Notes under the pieces: generated by a model
Seen by the model: only the letters and a program-made list of their open reading frames with translations
The model's database searches: none
Told to the model about the DNA's origin: nothing
Origin: Fomes fomentarius
Lineage: Eukaryota > Basidiomycota > Agaricomycetes > Polyporales > Polyporaceae
Direction: 5' to 3'
DNA: 64,000 nucleotides
Assembly: GCA_022606135.1 (NCBI GenBank)
Contig: JABYQN010000001.1
Location: 4,030,001-4,094,000, forward strand
Position numbers and translations under genes: made by a program
In this document: piece by piece, positions 1 to 18,254 of the stretch
Layout: every line of letters begins with the position of its first letter
How positions within the stretch are numbered: the stretch's first letter is position 1

Positions 1-4439
<4,439 letters not shown>

Positions 4440-4575
4440 TGCGGTATCGTCATAAGAGCTTTGGCCTGCCAATCTGATTCTTTCCGTTGATTTGGTCAGT
4501 CATTCAGTACTAGATGAATAGATGAGCAATCGACGGTTGGGCAAAGCTAACAGGGATGTGACACCTACCCAGCAC
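4440..4575 (-). pseudogene. Rearranged fragment of PRP43 exon 7 / intron 6
   Basis: About 4440-4510 resembles the exon 7 to exon 6 boundary of both PRP43 copies (compare 5320-5395 and 27040-27105), sharing tatcgtca..gagctttggcct and a ctagta acceptor region. The match is interrupted and then runs, near the C-terminal end of the pseudogene, into sequence resembling the exon 6 donor (acctacctga). It looks like a partial internal duplication joined to the 3' end of the damaged copy. It encodes nothing intact. Confidence 0.45.
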
Positions 4576-7394
<2,819 letters not shown>

Positions 7395-8997
7395 GGCGAT
7401 GGCTCCTACGACAGGAAGCGAAAGCTTAGAGCATTGGCTGAGTAGGTTGCACTCTACGGCTGCAGAGGCAAATGTTAGAACGGGAGAAGCGAAGTTTAGT
7501 GCTGCGGTAACAGTGCGGTACTATCATGACACCACTGCCGAGCTTCTTGAACTTCTCCGGCCGTCCGCGGGCGGCTGACCGCACGGCTTCCTGACTACAC
7601 AGTCTGTGGTGAAACAAATGCAAATGACGAGCCATATTGCTGATTCGTACGTATACCAGACATTGAACCTGATTATGGGTTTGTAGTAGGTGCCTCCCAT
7701 GCGTGACAATCTGGGGACCAGGGGGTGGCGTCTGTGTGCGTCTGTACTTCGTACTGGACTGCGTTTCCTGAAGAATGAGTCGTGGTGAACAGACGAGCAA
7801 CTGTGAGGACAATGCCCAGTAAGTACATAGTGACAAATGTTACTGCGTGACGCACGTCGACGTTTAACCGACCCGGAACTGTATTGGAGACGTATCGGAG
7901 TTCTTACTCATTCTAATGTCAGCCACTGTGAGTATAAGTCGGTCAACCATCTCTGCCGCTTGCATCCTCACTGCAGTCTTGCGGTTCTATGCAAGTGCAC
8001 ATTGAAGCCGGCTGCTTTGACATCTTCAGAACCTCGCCGTGAATAGGCGGCTGGCCAGCCCGTCACCGGAACTCCGCAATACAAATCCACAACTCACCCT
8101 CCATGCAATTGCGGCCTATTGAGCGGCTGGAGCGCATCAACGTGCTCGGTGCGTGTACATAGTACGCATTAACCTGGGACAAACGAGGCATATCACCGCA
8201 ATGGTGTACTACCTGAGAGCCCACATTCGATTCTGTGTCACTTAGACCACTGCGACCGATGACAGGTTCTTCTGCGCATGCGCCACCTAACTCAACGATG
8301 AATTGGTACGCAGCTATGCATGTGAATCATCCTGCCCTCGTTTAGCTTACCCATGAGACTCCGAAGCCGCTCGGGGTATCCCATGGCCTTGTTCCATGCT
8401 TCTTGCGGGGCTTATAAGCGGCTGGATGCTCCAACAATTGGACCTCGGGGCTAGCGAGCATCTTATCGTCAGGTCACCGCGTCAGGGCGACCAGCTTCGT
8501 CGGCCTCGGAACCGCTTTCTCGATCACCGTCTGGTAAGTCACAGTCTCAGTACGCCGTGCGACTGGTACTTGTGCAGTGCGCTCCTGATTCATACTAGGT
8601 GGAGGATATTCCGACGACGGAATTACGAAATTTTGTCGGACTCGGGCGGGTTTCGTGCAAACTTTAGCCCCCCACTGGCACTACTCCAACCGCTGCCAAA
8701 GTTGATAACCGAGCGCTTGCCCATCTTTAACTGTTCGGGGCGGGCTCCCTTGGTGTGGGCCTGCCTTCGCGAACTCTCGGGCGGTATCAGCCCGACAGAA
8801 TTACAGAATCGTGATAGGTAGTATTTTCTCGTGATGATTCATATCGAGGAGCGGGGTTAAATAAAATCCCGTGTCACCCAAATCGCCTGGAAAAGGATAC
8901 TCCTTTAACAACTTTCCATGTTCCTACATATATTCGACCGAACAGCAGAAGATCAACCGCCGTGCCCACTTTCTCGAAGGCCCCAACGACGACGACT
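7395..8997. other. Intergenic between PRP43 pseudogene and P450
   Basis: ORFs here are short and show no recognised motif. The right end holds the P450 promoter; an AT-rich TTAAATAAAA at about 8857-8866 is about 130 bp before the start codon and could serve as a TATA element. Two similar short strings (gcggctggagcg near 8130 and gcggctggatgc near 8415) repeat without an obvious role. Confidence 0.5.
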
Positions 8998-11079
8998 ATG
9001 ACTCTGCCATTTCCCGATATTTCCTGGTCGTGGACCGTACTCGGTGCATTGCTTGTGCTTTTCGTACACTCTCGGCTGCGAGCACGGGCTCTCCGACTGC
9101 CTCCTGGTCCCACTCCGCTCCCCGTCATCGGGAACGTCATGCAAATGCCCCGCAAGGATCTCGGTCGGGGCTTCGCGGCGTTGTCGGGGAAATACGGTGC
9201 GTTCCGCGATCTTGTGAACCGGTCAACGTCCGCCAATGGCACTGACCACACTCCGTACTGTTGCAGGCGAGGTCGTCCATCTCAGCGTGCTAGGACAGTC
9301 CGTCGTCGTCTTGGGATCGTACAAGGCAGCATGCGACCTCATGGACAAGCGTTCCGCCAATTACTCTGATCGGCCGGATTCGATCATGATCCCACTGTGA
9401 GTACACACGCCCGCAAAGCTCGCCGCCGATGACGGCGCTCAAATCGCGAGGTCGATGTTAGCGTCGGCTTGAGCTTTATGTTTGCCTTTATGAACTACGG
9501 CTCCGAGTGGCGCCAGCATCGGCGTGCGTTCCACCGGCACATGAACTCGGAAGTCGTTGGCCGATACGAGCCTATACAACTCGACGTCACCCGTGCATTG
9601 CTACAGAAAATCTTGAGATCGCCCAAGGAATTAGCCGCCCACCTGAGATTGTACGTGTATATCTCCTTTCATTTACTGGACATAACCTCATCGACACATT
9701 GTATCAGCGCCTTCGCAGCCACGGTGCTGCAGGTCTCGTATGGCATAGAACTTCGAGAATACAACGACAAGTACTACAAGATGGTCGACCGCTTGGCCGA
9801 AGTAGGCGAAGAGATAGCAATCCCGGGGCGTTTCCTCGTCGAAGCCCTCCCCTGGCTGCGATACCTTCCTATGTGGTTTCCTGGTGCAGAGTTCAAGAGC
9901 TACGCGGCGGCAGCGAAGCGTGACATCTTGTGCATCGTGGATCAACTCTTTGGGGTTGCACAGGCTGCGATGGTAAGCTTCATGACTCGTTCTTCAAGGC
10001 ACTCACTCAAGAACCATGCCTACCGACAGGATGACGGAAAGGACTCATTGGTCTCCCGTCTCTTGGACGCGACTTCTCTCGATCAACAAAGCAAACTGGA
10101 CCCGTACGAAGTCTGCAAAGGAGTGACAGCGACGGTGTATGCTGGTTTGTACCAGACCTCACTTTTGTGCCTTCTTGTATTGGGCTAATAACCACTCGTT
10201 CCTGAAGCCGGAGCAGATACAGTCAGTCGTCTTCCACATCTTGATGGTCACATTGACTTCATTTGTCCTTCACAGACCCACGCAGCCATGCAGGCGTTCT
10301 TCCTCGCAATGACGCTCTATCCCGAAATACAGAAGAAGGCCCAGGCTGAAATAGACGCAGTCGTCGGCCACAGTCGGTTACCGGAGTTCGAGGATCGGCG
10401 GTCGCTCCCATATACCACCGCGGTTGTGAAGGAACTACTCCGCTGGCATGTCGTGACCCCCATCGGACTCCCTCACCGCGTCGTATCTGACGATGTGTTC
10501 AATGGCTATCTCCTGCCCGCCGGAGCGACTATTGTTGCAAACATCTGGTACGCGTCGTTACAGTGTGCCGTTTGTTCATTACAAGTCAATGACTTTTGAT
10601 GACAGGGCCATATCCCGCGATCTCGAGACTTACCCTGATCCGGAAAGCTTCACTCCAGAACGCTTTCTAGACGGCGAGGGGAAGTTGGATGTTGAAGGGA
10701 AAGATCCGGCCAACTATGTATTTGGATTCGGACGGAGGCACGTTCTCTCTACCGTCGTGGTTCGTACTATCGCAATCTAACCACAGAACCACAGGATATG
10801 TCCGGGCCGCCACTTCGCCGAGTCCTCGCTTTTCATCACATGTGCATCGTTCCTCTGGGCGTTCGATATAAGCCCTCCCGTCAACGGAGATGGCCACTTC
10901 ATAGAACTCAAGCACAGTGAGAATTCTGGAGACGTTCTTATCTCGTGGGTCATCTTCGTTGGTCAACAATCGACCGCCTCACCCAGCTTCTTCTTGCGTT
11001 ATCCAGGCACACGCCATTACGTGAATACACTATCAAGGCGCGATCGTTGCAGGCGAAGCAACTGATAGATGAGGCTTAA
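8998..11079 (+). CDS. Cytochrome P450 monooxygenase (512 aa)
   Basis: Ten exons: 8998-9196, 9267-9396, 9462-9650, 9708-9972, 10030-10144, 10208-10221, 10276-10547, 10606-10737, 10795-10944, 11007-11079 (1539 nt, phases consistent). There is an N-terminal membrane anchor (about residues 10-26), then a proline hinge (LPPGPTPLPVIGN). The I-helix AGADTT is built across the 14-nt exon. The K-helix is KELLRW, the PERF region is TPERFLD, and the heme loop is FGFGRRICPGR. It is a microsomal heme-thiolate oxygenase of the basidiomycete O-methylsterigmatocystin-oxidoreductase-like group (secondary metabolism or xenobiotic oxidation); the substrate is not predictable. The heme motif requires a GC-AG intron (10738-10794, starting gcacgt). 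A GT alternative a few bases later would insert extra residues inside the motif. No other biosynthetic genes lie beside it. ATG 8998 is the first ATG in frame before the anchor. Confidence 0.92.
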
Positions 11080-12107
11080 CGCCTTTGTCGTGCAAGTTAA
11101 CAGCGTAAGTAAAGACGGCCATGGTCCTTATCGCTACCATTGACCAGTGAAGGCCTAAGGGGGCCCTTTCTGAAGGCACATATAGCAGTCACTTTTTCCG
11201 ACATGTGTTCCCGGTACTTATTGATCAGTCTGCGATACCCAGAAGTTGGAACGCGCGTGGTTGGACGCGACTTTCGAATCGGTTCCGAAGTTTCTCCGCC
11301 CGGTTGCATCCCGATAGCATATGCTGCCTTGTTTCGACGACACGCTGACCTTAAAAAATGGATACACCCTATTGCTTCGCGCTCAACCACCCTCCTTTCG
11401 ACTGAGTCTCGAATGCGCACCCTTCGTGCTCCGGAGGACATGCGAGTGCCGCTGGTGCCTTCCTCTGCATGCGAAGCAGCGCACGTGGTCATCTCTCATG
11501 CGAAAGTCTATATAGAAACATACAAATCTGTTACAGAACTCCAGACTGGCAAGATACGTACGTCTGGGTGAGAGGAACAGTCAACCCAGTTCCATTCGGC
11601 GCCCAGCCTACCATGACAGAACTACGAAACTAATGTTCCAACGGGCGTCTATCGAAGGGGACCAATCGAGTCTACACTCGGAGGAACAGAGCTTGCGTGA
11701 CGCGTCAAGGTAAGATATCCTCCACCGGCAATGGTAGATTACTTACCTCGAGACGGCCTGGCATGGGAAAATGCATGTATGATACATGGCCCACAAAACG
11801 CGCCCGAGCGTCTTGCGCTGACAGATGTAAACATATACGTGATGAACATCAATCGTTGTTCACCAACCGGCATTCCTGCCGAATGGTGCATGCCTGGATA
11901 TTCAGGCGCTATTTACGGCAGATCGTCGTCCTCACCGAGCCTCACCGACCGTTCTGAGTCGACTGTTCCGTACATCGCGGCTAGACTTCATTATGAGCGC
12001 AGCACCTTCCATGCCTCACCAGAACAGTGATCCGCAGCGGTCGACTTCGGTAAACACGAGTCGTCGTCATCATCCAGAGTCTGTACCTCGACAGGTACCT
12101 CCAGCCA
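11080..12107. other. Intergenic downstream of P450
   Basis: The P450 terminator should lie at the left end. ORFs of up to 143 codons occur on both strands with no family motif, signal peptide or splice support, so no gene is called. Confidence 0.45.
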
Positions 12108-13068
12108 TCAATGCATCACGTCTGGCTGAAAGCCGCTGGCAGTGGCATTGGCAAAGCCGGCGCAAGAGCAGGCTGGGGGCGGCGTTACGCCCACGCTTCC
12201 AGACGTCAGCGTTGTTCGAATGTGACTTCCGTACGATGTAATAGCGAGTTTGACGTTGCTAGGGTCTAGAGTCTGTGGAAGTTGAGGACTAGCAGCCTGG
12301 GAAGAACTGCGGTGTGTTGTCATAGACAAGCGGTCCCGTGGTGGCTCAGAGTGTGGGACAGTGTGGTGGATCTGCAAGGATGGCAGGACGACTGGAATCC
12401 TGGATCTGGGCGGGCGCGGATGTCGCTGATCGTTGGATCGTGTCCCGACTGCCGCCATGCACTTGTTGGCTTGGAACGGGAACGCGAGGGTTGAGGGTGG
12501 GTCGGTGGACCTGGACGTGCGGCGTTGGGGGATGAGGGTGGCCATAAGGAGAGAGCGGGCGGAGTGCCTGGCCGATAACGATTTCATTTGCTAAGCTAGG
12601 CTCCTCCCACAGTTCTGATCTTGTTGCCATCCTCACCTCGCCGTCCGTCGTGATGAGCCCGGCTGTGATGCAATGGCCCGCCCGCCTATTTGTCCATCGC
12701 GAGAAATAGAAGGGGACGAGGTGGAGAAGACGATGGGCAGCCGCACTACGTGTTTTGGTTGCGACGGGGGGGAGGGAAGATGTGTGAGTGGTGAGGAGAG
12801 AGTGTGGTTCATGTGGATGAGAAAGACGATGAGATGATGAGGACGAGGCAGTGCGGAGGAGGAGGAGACCAATTGGAAGAGGCGAAGAGATCATTTGTGC
12901 AAGATGGCCTCGTAGCCGAGGATGCCCCTGGAGGCCCGTGGCGTCTACTGGCCATCTCTGCCGTCCTCCTCCTCGACTGTCCTCGACGACGCGTGAATCT
13001 CCTCCTCGCAGTCGTGGTTGTCGTCCGCCTTCATGTTCTGACGCTGGGCGTTCTCTCTCTACACCCAC
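12108..13068 (-). other. Overlapping minus-strand ORFs, uncertain gene
   Basis: Two overlapping minus-strand reading frames (13068-12346, 240 codons; 12587-12108, 159 codons) are Pro/Ser/Arg/His-rich with no recognisable domain. A shorter start within the first frame (MATRSELWEEP, near 12630) gives the most protein-like N-terminus. The stretch also covers the promoter side of the divergent membrane-protein gene at 13173, whose upstream DNA is strongly CT-rich on the plus strand. This could be a small hypothetical gene or only open frames in GC-rich promoter DNA; I cannot decide. Confidence 0.25.
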
Positions 13069-13172
13069 CCACCCTTCTCTTTCCCTGCCTTTCTTTCTTC
13101 CAGGCCAGTCCTCTCCTCCCCGGGCTTTACTTATTCACCCTGTCTCGCTGGGGCCCACTTCAACTGTAAGAA

Positions 13173-15255
13173 ATGGACTCGATCGGTCGAATATTGGCAC
13201 TCTTCTTCCTCTCTTCTCTCCTTGTTCTACGCTGCCGCGCAGGACACGCTTTCAACTGGGGGTTCGGGCCAAACGTACGTCTCTCGAGCTCTCTACTCGC
13301 TTTCCAACTCCTTGAGCGCTCTCCTTGCTGTAGTTCGTCCAGACGTCATTCAGAGAATGCGACACCCGCGGTCTGACCGTCATCACCCTCAACGAGTCCA
13401 CCACCGACCTCGGCGTCCCTCCGTACTACATGATGGAGTTCGCAGTCGGTGGTGGAACATTTGTCTCGTCCATAGGAGACAACCCAAAGCAGCTATCATG
13501 GCGCGTCAACTCTCCCAAGGGTACGCAGACTTCCTCCCTTGTTTCCTCTCCTTCAACCAATCCGACCCCATCCCTCTCGCTCTCTTCTAGGCTCCAAGGT
13601 ACTCCTTACTGTCATTGACTCGGTCGGCAACACTGGCGGCTTCTCCAGCAACTTCTTCGATATCGTAGGTATGTTAATTTCCCTCGGACTATTTCTGGCA
13701 CCTCTTGTTGATTGCATCTTGTGTCTTCCATAAGCCGGTGACAAGTCCTGTCAAGCCCCAGCACCGTCAAATCCCGCTACCGTTTCTGCCAACGTCACGA
13801 CTACGATCAACACCTGTGATTCCTGGGGACTGACCATCACTGGCGGCGTCAAGCCCTACAATGTTACCCTTGCCGCAGTCGCCTCTCCAGTCATGACAAA
13901 CGTCAGCATGGGTCCAGAGGATGATTTCTTCACCTTCATCGACCGCGCCGATCCCGGGACGCAACTTTTGGGTGAGTCCCGCCTTCCGTCACTTCCAACC
14001 CTGGTCGCTGATGATCCGTTTCAGCCGCTGTCGTAGACGCGTCAGTACCGCATCCGCTTGCTCATATGTTTCGCGCTGACCTCTCCCATCACTCTACAGC
14101 ACTGGACAATGGGGCATCTCTTCGCTCGCGGTCAAAACCGCCGGGTCGACAGACACAAGTTGTCTTGGACGGGTCTCCACTTCCACCACTCGCGAGCAGA
14201 TCCAGGCTCAGGCCGTTGCCGCCGCGGCCGCTGCTGCCAGTTCTGCAAAAGCAAAGTCGAGAGCCATCGCGCTTGGCGTCGTCTTCGGCCTCGTGGTCCC
14301 TCTCATCCTAGCCGCGGTCGCGTTCTGGTACTGGTGGCGGCGTAGACGGCAGCTCGCCGAGTCCCGCGCGCGTCCATTCGATGGTGGCGGTAGTGGGAGT
14401 ATGCAAGAACGCGCGGTCGAGCGACCATCGCTCAACCTTGACACGAACGTCGTCCGCGTTGACGCACAGTTGCGTCGCTCGCCGTCGTGGATGGTCGACT
14501 CAAATCGCGCGCCGGTCCGGCAGACGGACAGCCCGACGTCGATCGACATGACGTCCACCGACCTGCGCCCATCTACCGCGCCCACACCCTTCCTCACCTC
14601 GCCACAAGTGCAGTCCACCGCGCCCTCGGCGGTGCGCTCGCCCGCCTCGCAGATCCTGCCCTCTGCCGTATCAATGACGATGTCCCCACTCGTCGCGCCC
14701 GAGCCCGCCTACACTCCCACACCGAACTCCACCTCCCCCGCCGCGACGCTCTCCCCCGAGCAGCGGTACCGCAAGATGCTCGAAGCGCACGCCGAGGCGC
14801 AAGCCGCGCGCGCGCGTTACGCCGCAGCTGCCGCCGCCTCTTCCTCCTCTGCCGCATCCTCGTCCTACTCCTACTCCCTAGGGGGCTCGTCTGCGCTCGC
14901 AGGCCCGTCCTCGCGGCCGCTCGTACAGCGGTCGCAGAGCGAGGCCGTCCGGACCGTCTCGCGGTTCTTCCCATCGCAGCCCGTGCCACGACGAGCGGGC
15001 TCGTCACTACGGATGCCGCCGGTGGGCACGATCCCCGAGGTCGGTCCGGACATCATCATCCAGCACCGCGACGGCGGGAACATCGTCGAGGAGCTGCCCC
15101 CGCCGTATCCCGCCGACGGTCCTGGTTCTGGGCCGTCATCGCCGCCGCCCCCGCCCTCAACAAGGACTCCCCCACGGCGGATCGGCGTGGGCGTGTCGCC
15201 GTCCCCAAGACGGTCGGCATCGTCGTCGGTGTTGATGGTTGTAGGCGCCCCCTAG
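13173..15255 (+). CDS. Secreted-domain single-pass membrane protein, function unknown (591 aa)
   Basis: Six exons: 13173-13274, 13334-13520, 13591-13668, 13735-13971, 14025-14040, 14100-15255 (1776 nt, in phase). A signal peptide (about residues 1-24) leads an extracellular region with paired beta-like segments (FRECDTRGLTV; INTCDSWGLTITGGVKPYNVTL), several N-glycosylation sites and few cysteines. An Ala-rich stretch then leads to one transmembrane helix (GVVFGLVVPLILAAVAFWYW) followed by a WWRRRR stop-transfer. The roughly 300-residue cytoplasmic tail is rich in Ser, Pro and Ala and ends with Pro-rich strings. This layout resembles a large basidiomycete family of uncharacterised type I membrane proteins; a cell-wall sensor role is possible by analogy only. 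Exon 5 is just 16 nt. The stop is at 15253-15255. Confidence 0.85.
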
Positions 15256-16505
15256 GTTCGTTGGTCGATTTGGCAGGTTGTAGTGTAGGATGTGCACACT
15301 AATAGAGGCGCTTCACTCTTTCTTGCATAGGCGGGAGGTAGAGAGCCCTTGGATGTTTGTTGTAGGGATACCGGGTCGGGTTATATTTTTTTATCTTGGC
15401 TTGTCGCTCTCTATCTGGCTCTGTCTGTCCTTTCCCCTTGTCGTGTCCTTTGCATCGTGCTGGCGAGAGCAAGTTGGTATGGGAAGTGGGTTCCTGTGCT
15501 CTTTTATTGCCTTAACTTACTTGTGCGTCGTGCTCGCGAGTCACTGCTCCGCTCGTGGCACCCGCACCTTTGCTTCTGCCGACCTGCTGGGCTCAGGCCC
15601 CTTATCTCTTCCACTGCCCCCTCCCCCCTTTACCTTCAGACATGTCTTGTGGAGGGGGAGTTTGCGCCCCATTCACCTTTTAATCGGGGTCATCTGTTGG
15701 GTGCTTGTTGGGTGTAATGGGCACCGTTGTTGTAGCTAACCGCGGCACCTTGAGATCGGCCGTTCCTTCCCCACTCCTCCGGAGTCCCTCCCCTGTCCTG
15801 TTCCCTGTGACCGTTACACCCCTGTACCGTAGTGCTACGACTGTGTATGATATCCATGGAATGACGGGGCCGCGCTCCCAACCGACGCGCGAAGCACCCA
15901 ACCGCACAGCCTCCATATCATCTCGGTCTTTGAGGCTTGAGGCCGTGAGGCTTGAGGTTGGTCGAGGCGTCGACGGGTCCAACGGAGATGGGGGGGCGAA
16001 GATATCAATACTTGGGTGAGTTTAATCATGATGTATGCATTCATCGTCTATGATCATCACGCAGCACACAGCCCACGATCATCATAAAGGTGGTCAGATC
16101 AGCCAGCCACGACAGTCCAGGACCCGCGCCAGGGCTGAGCGGCCTGATTAACGACTTTCCAAGGAACCAGCGTCGTGTGACGTCGTACGTTTCATCCTTC
16201 GCGTCCAGCGCGGCTCTGCGGTACCGACTTGGATCATCATACTCTCGGGATTACGTAGGAGTCACGAGACCATGTACGACCATGCCCTGGTGGTTCGTAT
16301 GGAACTCGAAGAGCGGACTGCACTGTCCGAGGAGCCCGCTGTCCCAGGCTCCAAACGTCATTGACCGCCGCCGTTTCCAAGTGCTCCGCCCGGAAATGAA
16401 CACTTGCCACAGCGGGTTCGAGAAGTGAGAAGCTCAGCGGCGAGCGACCGGCCACTGCATGCGTTCTATGATTGGATGGACCCAACGTCATAGCCACTTC
16501 GAGTC
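15256..16505. other. Intergenic, no gene recognised
   Basis: Contains the 3' UTR region of the membrane-protein gene and T-rich plus-strand DNA to about 15700. Around 16270-16480 short open frames look partly protein-like on the plus strand but change frame. They may be a relic linked to the candidate ORF that follows. Confidence 0.4.
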
Positions 16506-16559
16506 GTGGGTCCAGTAAGTGTTATTATTATCTTGCGGCGAAGTCCACTGGTGCAGAGC

Positions 16560-17003
16560 ATGTGGACGCGGACACGTATGCGAACACACAACAAGCTCAC
16601 CAACGCGCAGATGACCGACGAGGCACGCATGGGCGCAATGAAGGAGATCGTCAAATTGCCCGAGCCACCATACGACGACTCCGCCCTAGTCGCATTCTGT
16701 CATCAGGAATACCACCGTCTGGCCGCTAAACTCGGCGTTACACCTGCACTCCGTCCTGCGCCACCCATGCCAGTGCCTTCCGCCCCATCTCAAGACTGTA
16801 GTCACTTGTATCCCTTGTCATTCGTTCATCAGAATAGATTGTGTGTGTGTCGTATATATGGTGTGAAGAGCAGTAGCAATGTGATATTTGCTGCACCTAT
16901 CCGAAGCTATCTATGTCTATCAAAATGCTCAAGTGTGCTCGAGTGTGCTCGACGAGGCGCCCATATCTACTACCGTGCACAATCTCGGCTAAGGCGGAAC
17001 TAA
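16560..17003 (+). CDS. Possible small hypothetical protein or gene remnant
   Basis: Open frame of 147 codons from ATG 16560. The first about 80 residues look like real protein (helical, charged: MTDEARMGAMKEIVKLPEPP, then AFCHQEYHRLAAKLG and a Pro-rich string). The remaining 60 look like non-coding translation. A tgcag immediately upstream (about 16553-16557) could be a splice acceptor, so this may be the last exon of a gene starting in 16.1-16.5 kb. No family recognised and no clear partner exons. Confidence 0.3.
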   Translation: MWTRTRMRTHNKLTNAQMTDEARMGAMKEIVKLPEPPYDDSALVAFCHQEYHRLAAKLGVTPALRPAPPMPVPSAPSQDCSHLYPLSFVHQNRLCVCRIYGVKSSSNVIFAAPIRSYLCLSKCSSVLECARRGAHIYYRAQSRLRRN

Positions 17004-17339
17004 TGCGCACTCGCAAGAGGGGTACTTGACGATCCAGCTCGGACTACTTGCAAGACTCAAGGGCTTGCCTGAGGTAAATTTATTTTTCCTGATGCAGGGT
17101 ATGGAGTCAGTGGTCTTGTAACTGTGACTTCTGGGATAACTGATCTTGGTAATGATGGTAGGGACTTTTCTCATTTAAACCCTGTTATCATTATGTTCTT
17201 TGGCCTTTGTAGAAGAGGATGGCTTATCCTGTTCACCGCCGTCTTGTCTGTTCCTTTTCTTTCTCAGTGTTTGAGCAAGAAAGAAGTTCCTTGTTCTTGT
17301 GGGTTCTCTACACTTAAAAAAGTGGAGAAATAAAGCTTT
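17004..17339. other. AT-richer non-coding stretch
   Basis: Base composition shifts to AT-rich compared with the gene-dense flanks, marking the left side of the accessory block. No ORF with a recognisable motif. Confidence 0.35.
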
Positions 17340-17720
17340 AGTCTAATGTTACACTCTTGTGTGACTTAAATGTTCTGCTTTAGTTCATAACCCTGATTTC
17401 TTATGACCTTGCTAGTCCGGTCTTCCTTATCTGAAGGAGACCTTGATGTTTGTCTGAGAGAGTGAGTGATAACTTGCTAGAGTATAGCGTGTGTTATTTG
17501 TGAAGAGACTAAAGCTTAGGGAGTTGCTCCAACACATCCTCCCTTATATACATATAGAGAAACTGTGGAACTATGATAGCAGACTGTGTATTAGAGTTAG
17601 TCTGACTAAATGCACAGCCTGGATGACTGACTGTGCAGTTAGGTGAACTAAGCAAATGAATGTGCACAGTCTGTCTGACTAAGTCCATAGTTCTGGCCAA
17701 CTACAACTGAACAAACAAAT
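17340..17720 (-). repeat. LTR-like relic (candidate)
   Basis: Read on the minus strand, this stretch has a TATATAA box (17550-17544) followed within 25 bp by a small hairpin (GGAGCAACTCC). It also has diverged internal repeats around gtctgactaa (about 17599 and 17672). That is the look of a fungal LTR promoter region. No matching partner LTR, target-site duplication or internal coding domain was found, so it is a solo or truncated element at best. Confidence 0.25.
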
Positions 17721-18254
17721 CATTGTAGAGTTAGACTCCTGCTATGAGATGTGTAAAAGTACAAAGGAATATACTGCAACCCTAATCATACAATTTGATA
17801 CAAGCCTTGCGTACTTATCAAATTGTAACACAAATGTCTTCAATTGCATAGTAGCTGTGACCACATGCAGATTTGAAAATCTTCGCTTGCTACTTGTCTG
17901 CCAGTTTTTGCTTGACACATGCCAGGAGATAAATTCACATGTCTTCCTCATTGAACATGAGAGATACATCATCAAGGCTAGGTCTCAGCACCTGTGGTGG
18001 GTGAGCTCTCACACCTTTTTTGATTGAGGAGTTACTGCGTCATTGAGTGAACACGGACTCCGGAAAATTTGATGTGTCTGATGACATCTGACTGCACCGA
18101 GACCTCGTGGGATCCTAGGTTACTTGGTCCTCCTGTATCAATAAATCTTGGGGGCTTATCATACACACACATTTGAGATCCCCCCCGAGGACGGAAACAA
18201 CAGACTCGCAGTCCTTTCACTCAATTGCCAGCTGCTTGAATTGGAATTGCTACT
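17721..18254. other. Non-coding stretch downstream of the deaminase-like gene
   Basis: AT-rich with one plus-strand ORF of 92 codons (17749-18027) lacking any motif. It lies 3' of the minus-strand deaminase-like gene and probably includes its terminator. Confidence 0.3.

Noticed and set aside
13173..13376. Start-exon ORF read straight through (67 aa)
   Set aside because: The frame loses sense after GFGPN; a GT-AG intron there restores the conserved downstream domain.
8998..15255. Secondary-metabolite gene cluster around the P450
   Set aside because: No synthase, cyclase, transferase or transporter is adjacent; the neighbour is an unrelated membrane protein.
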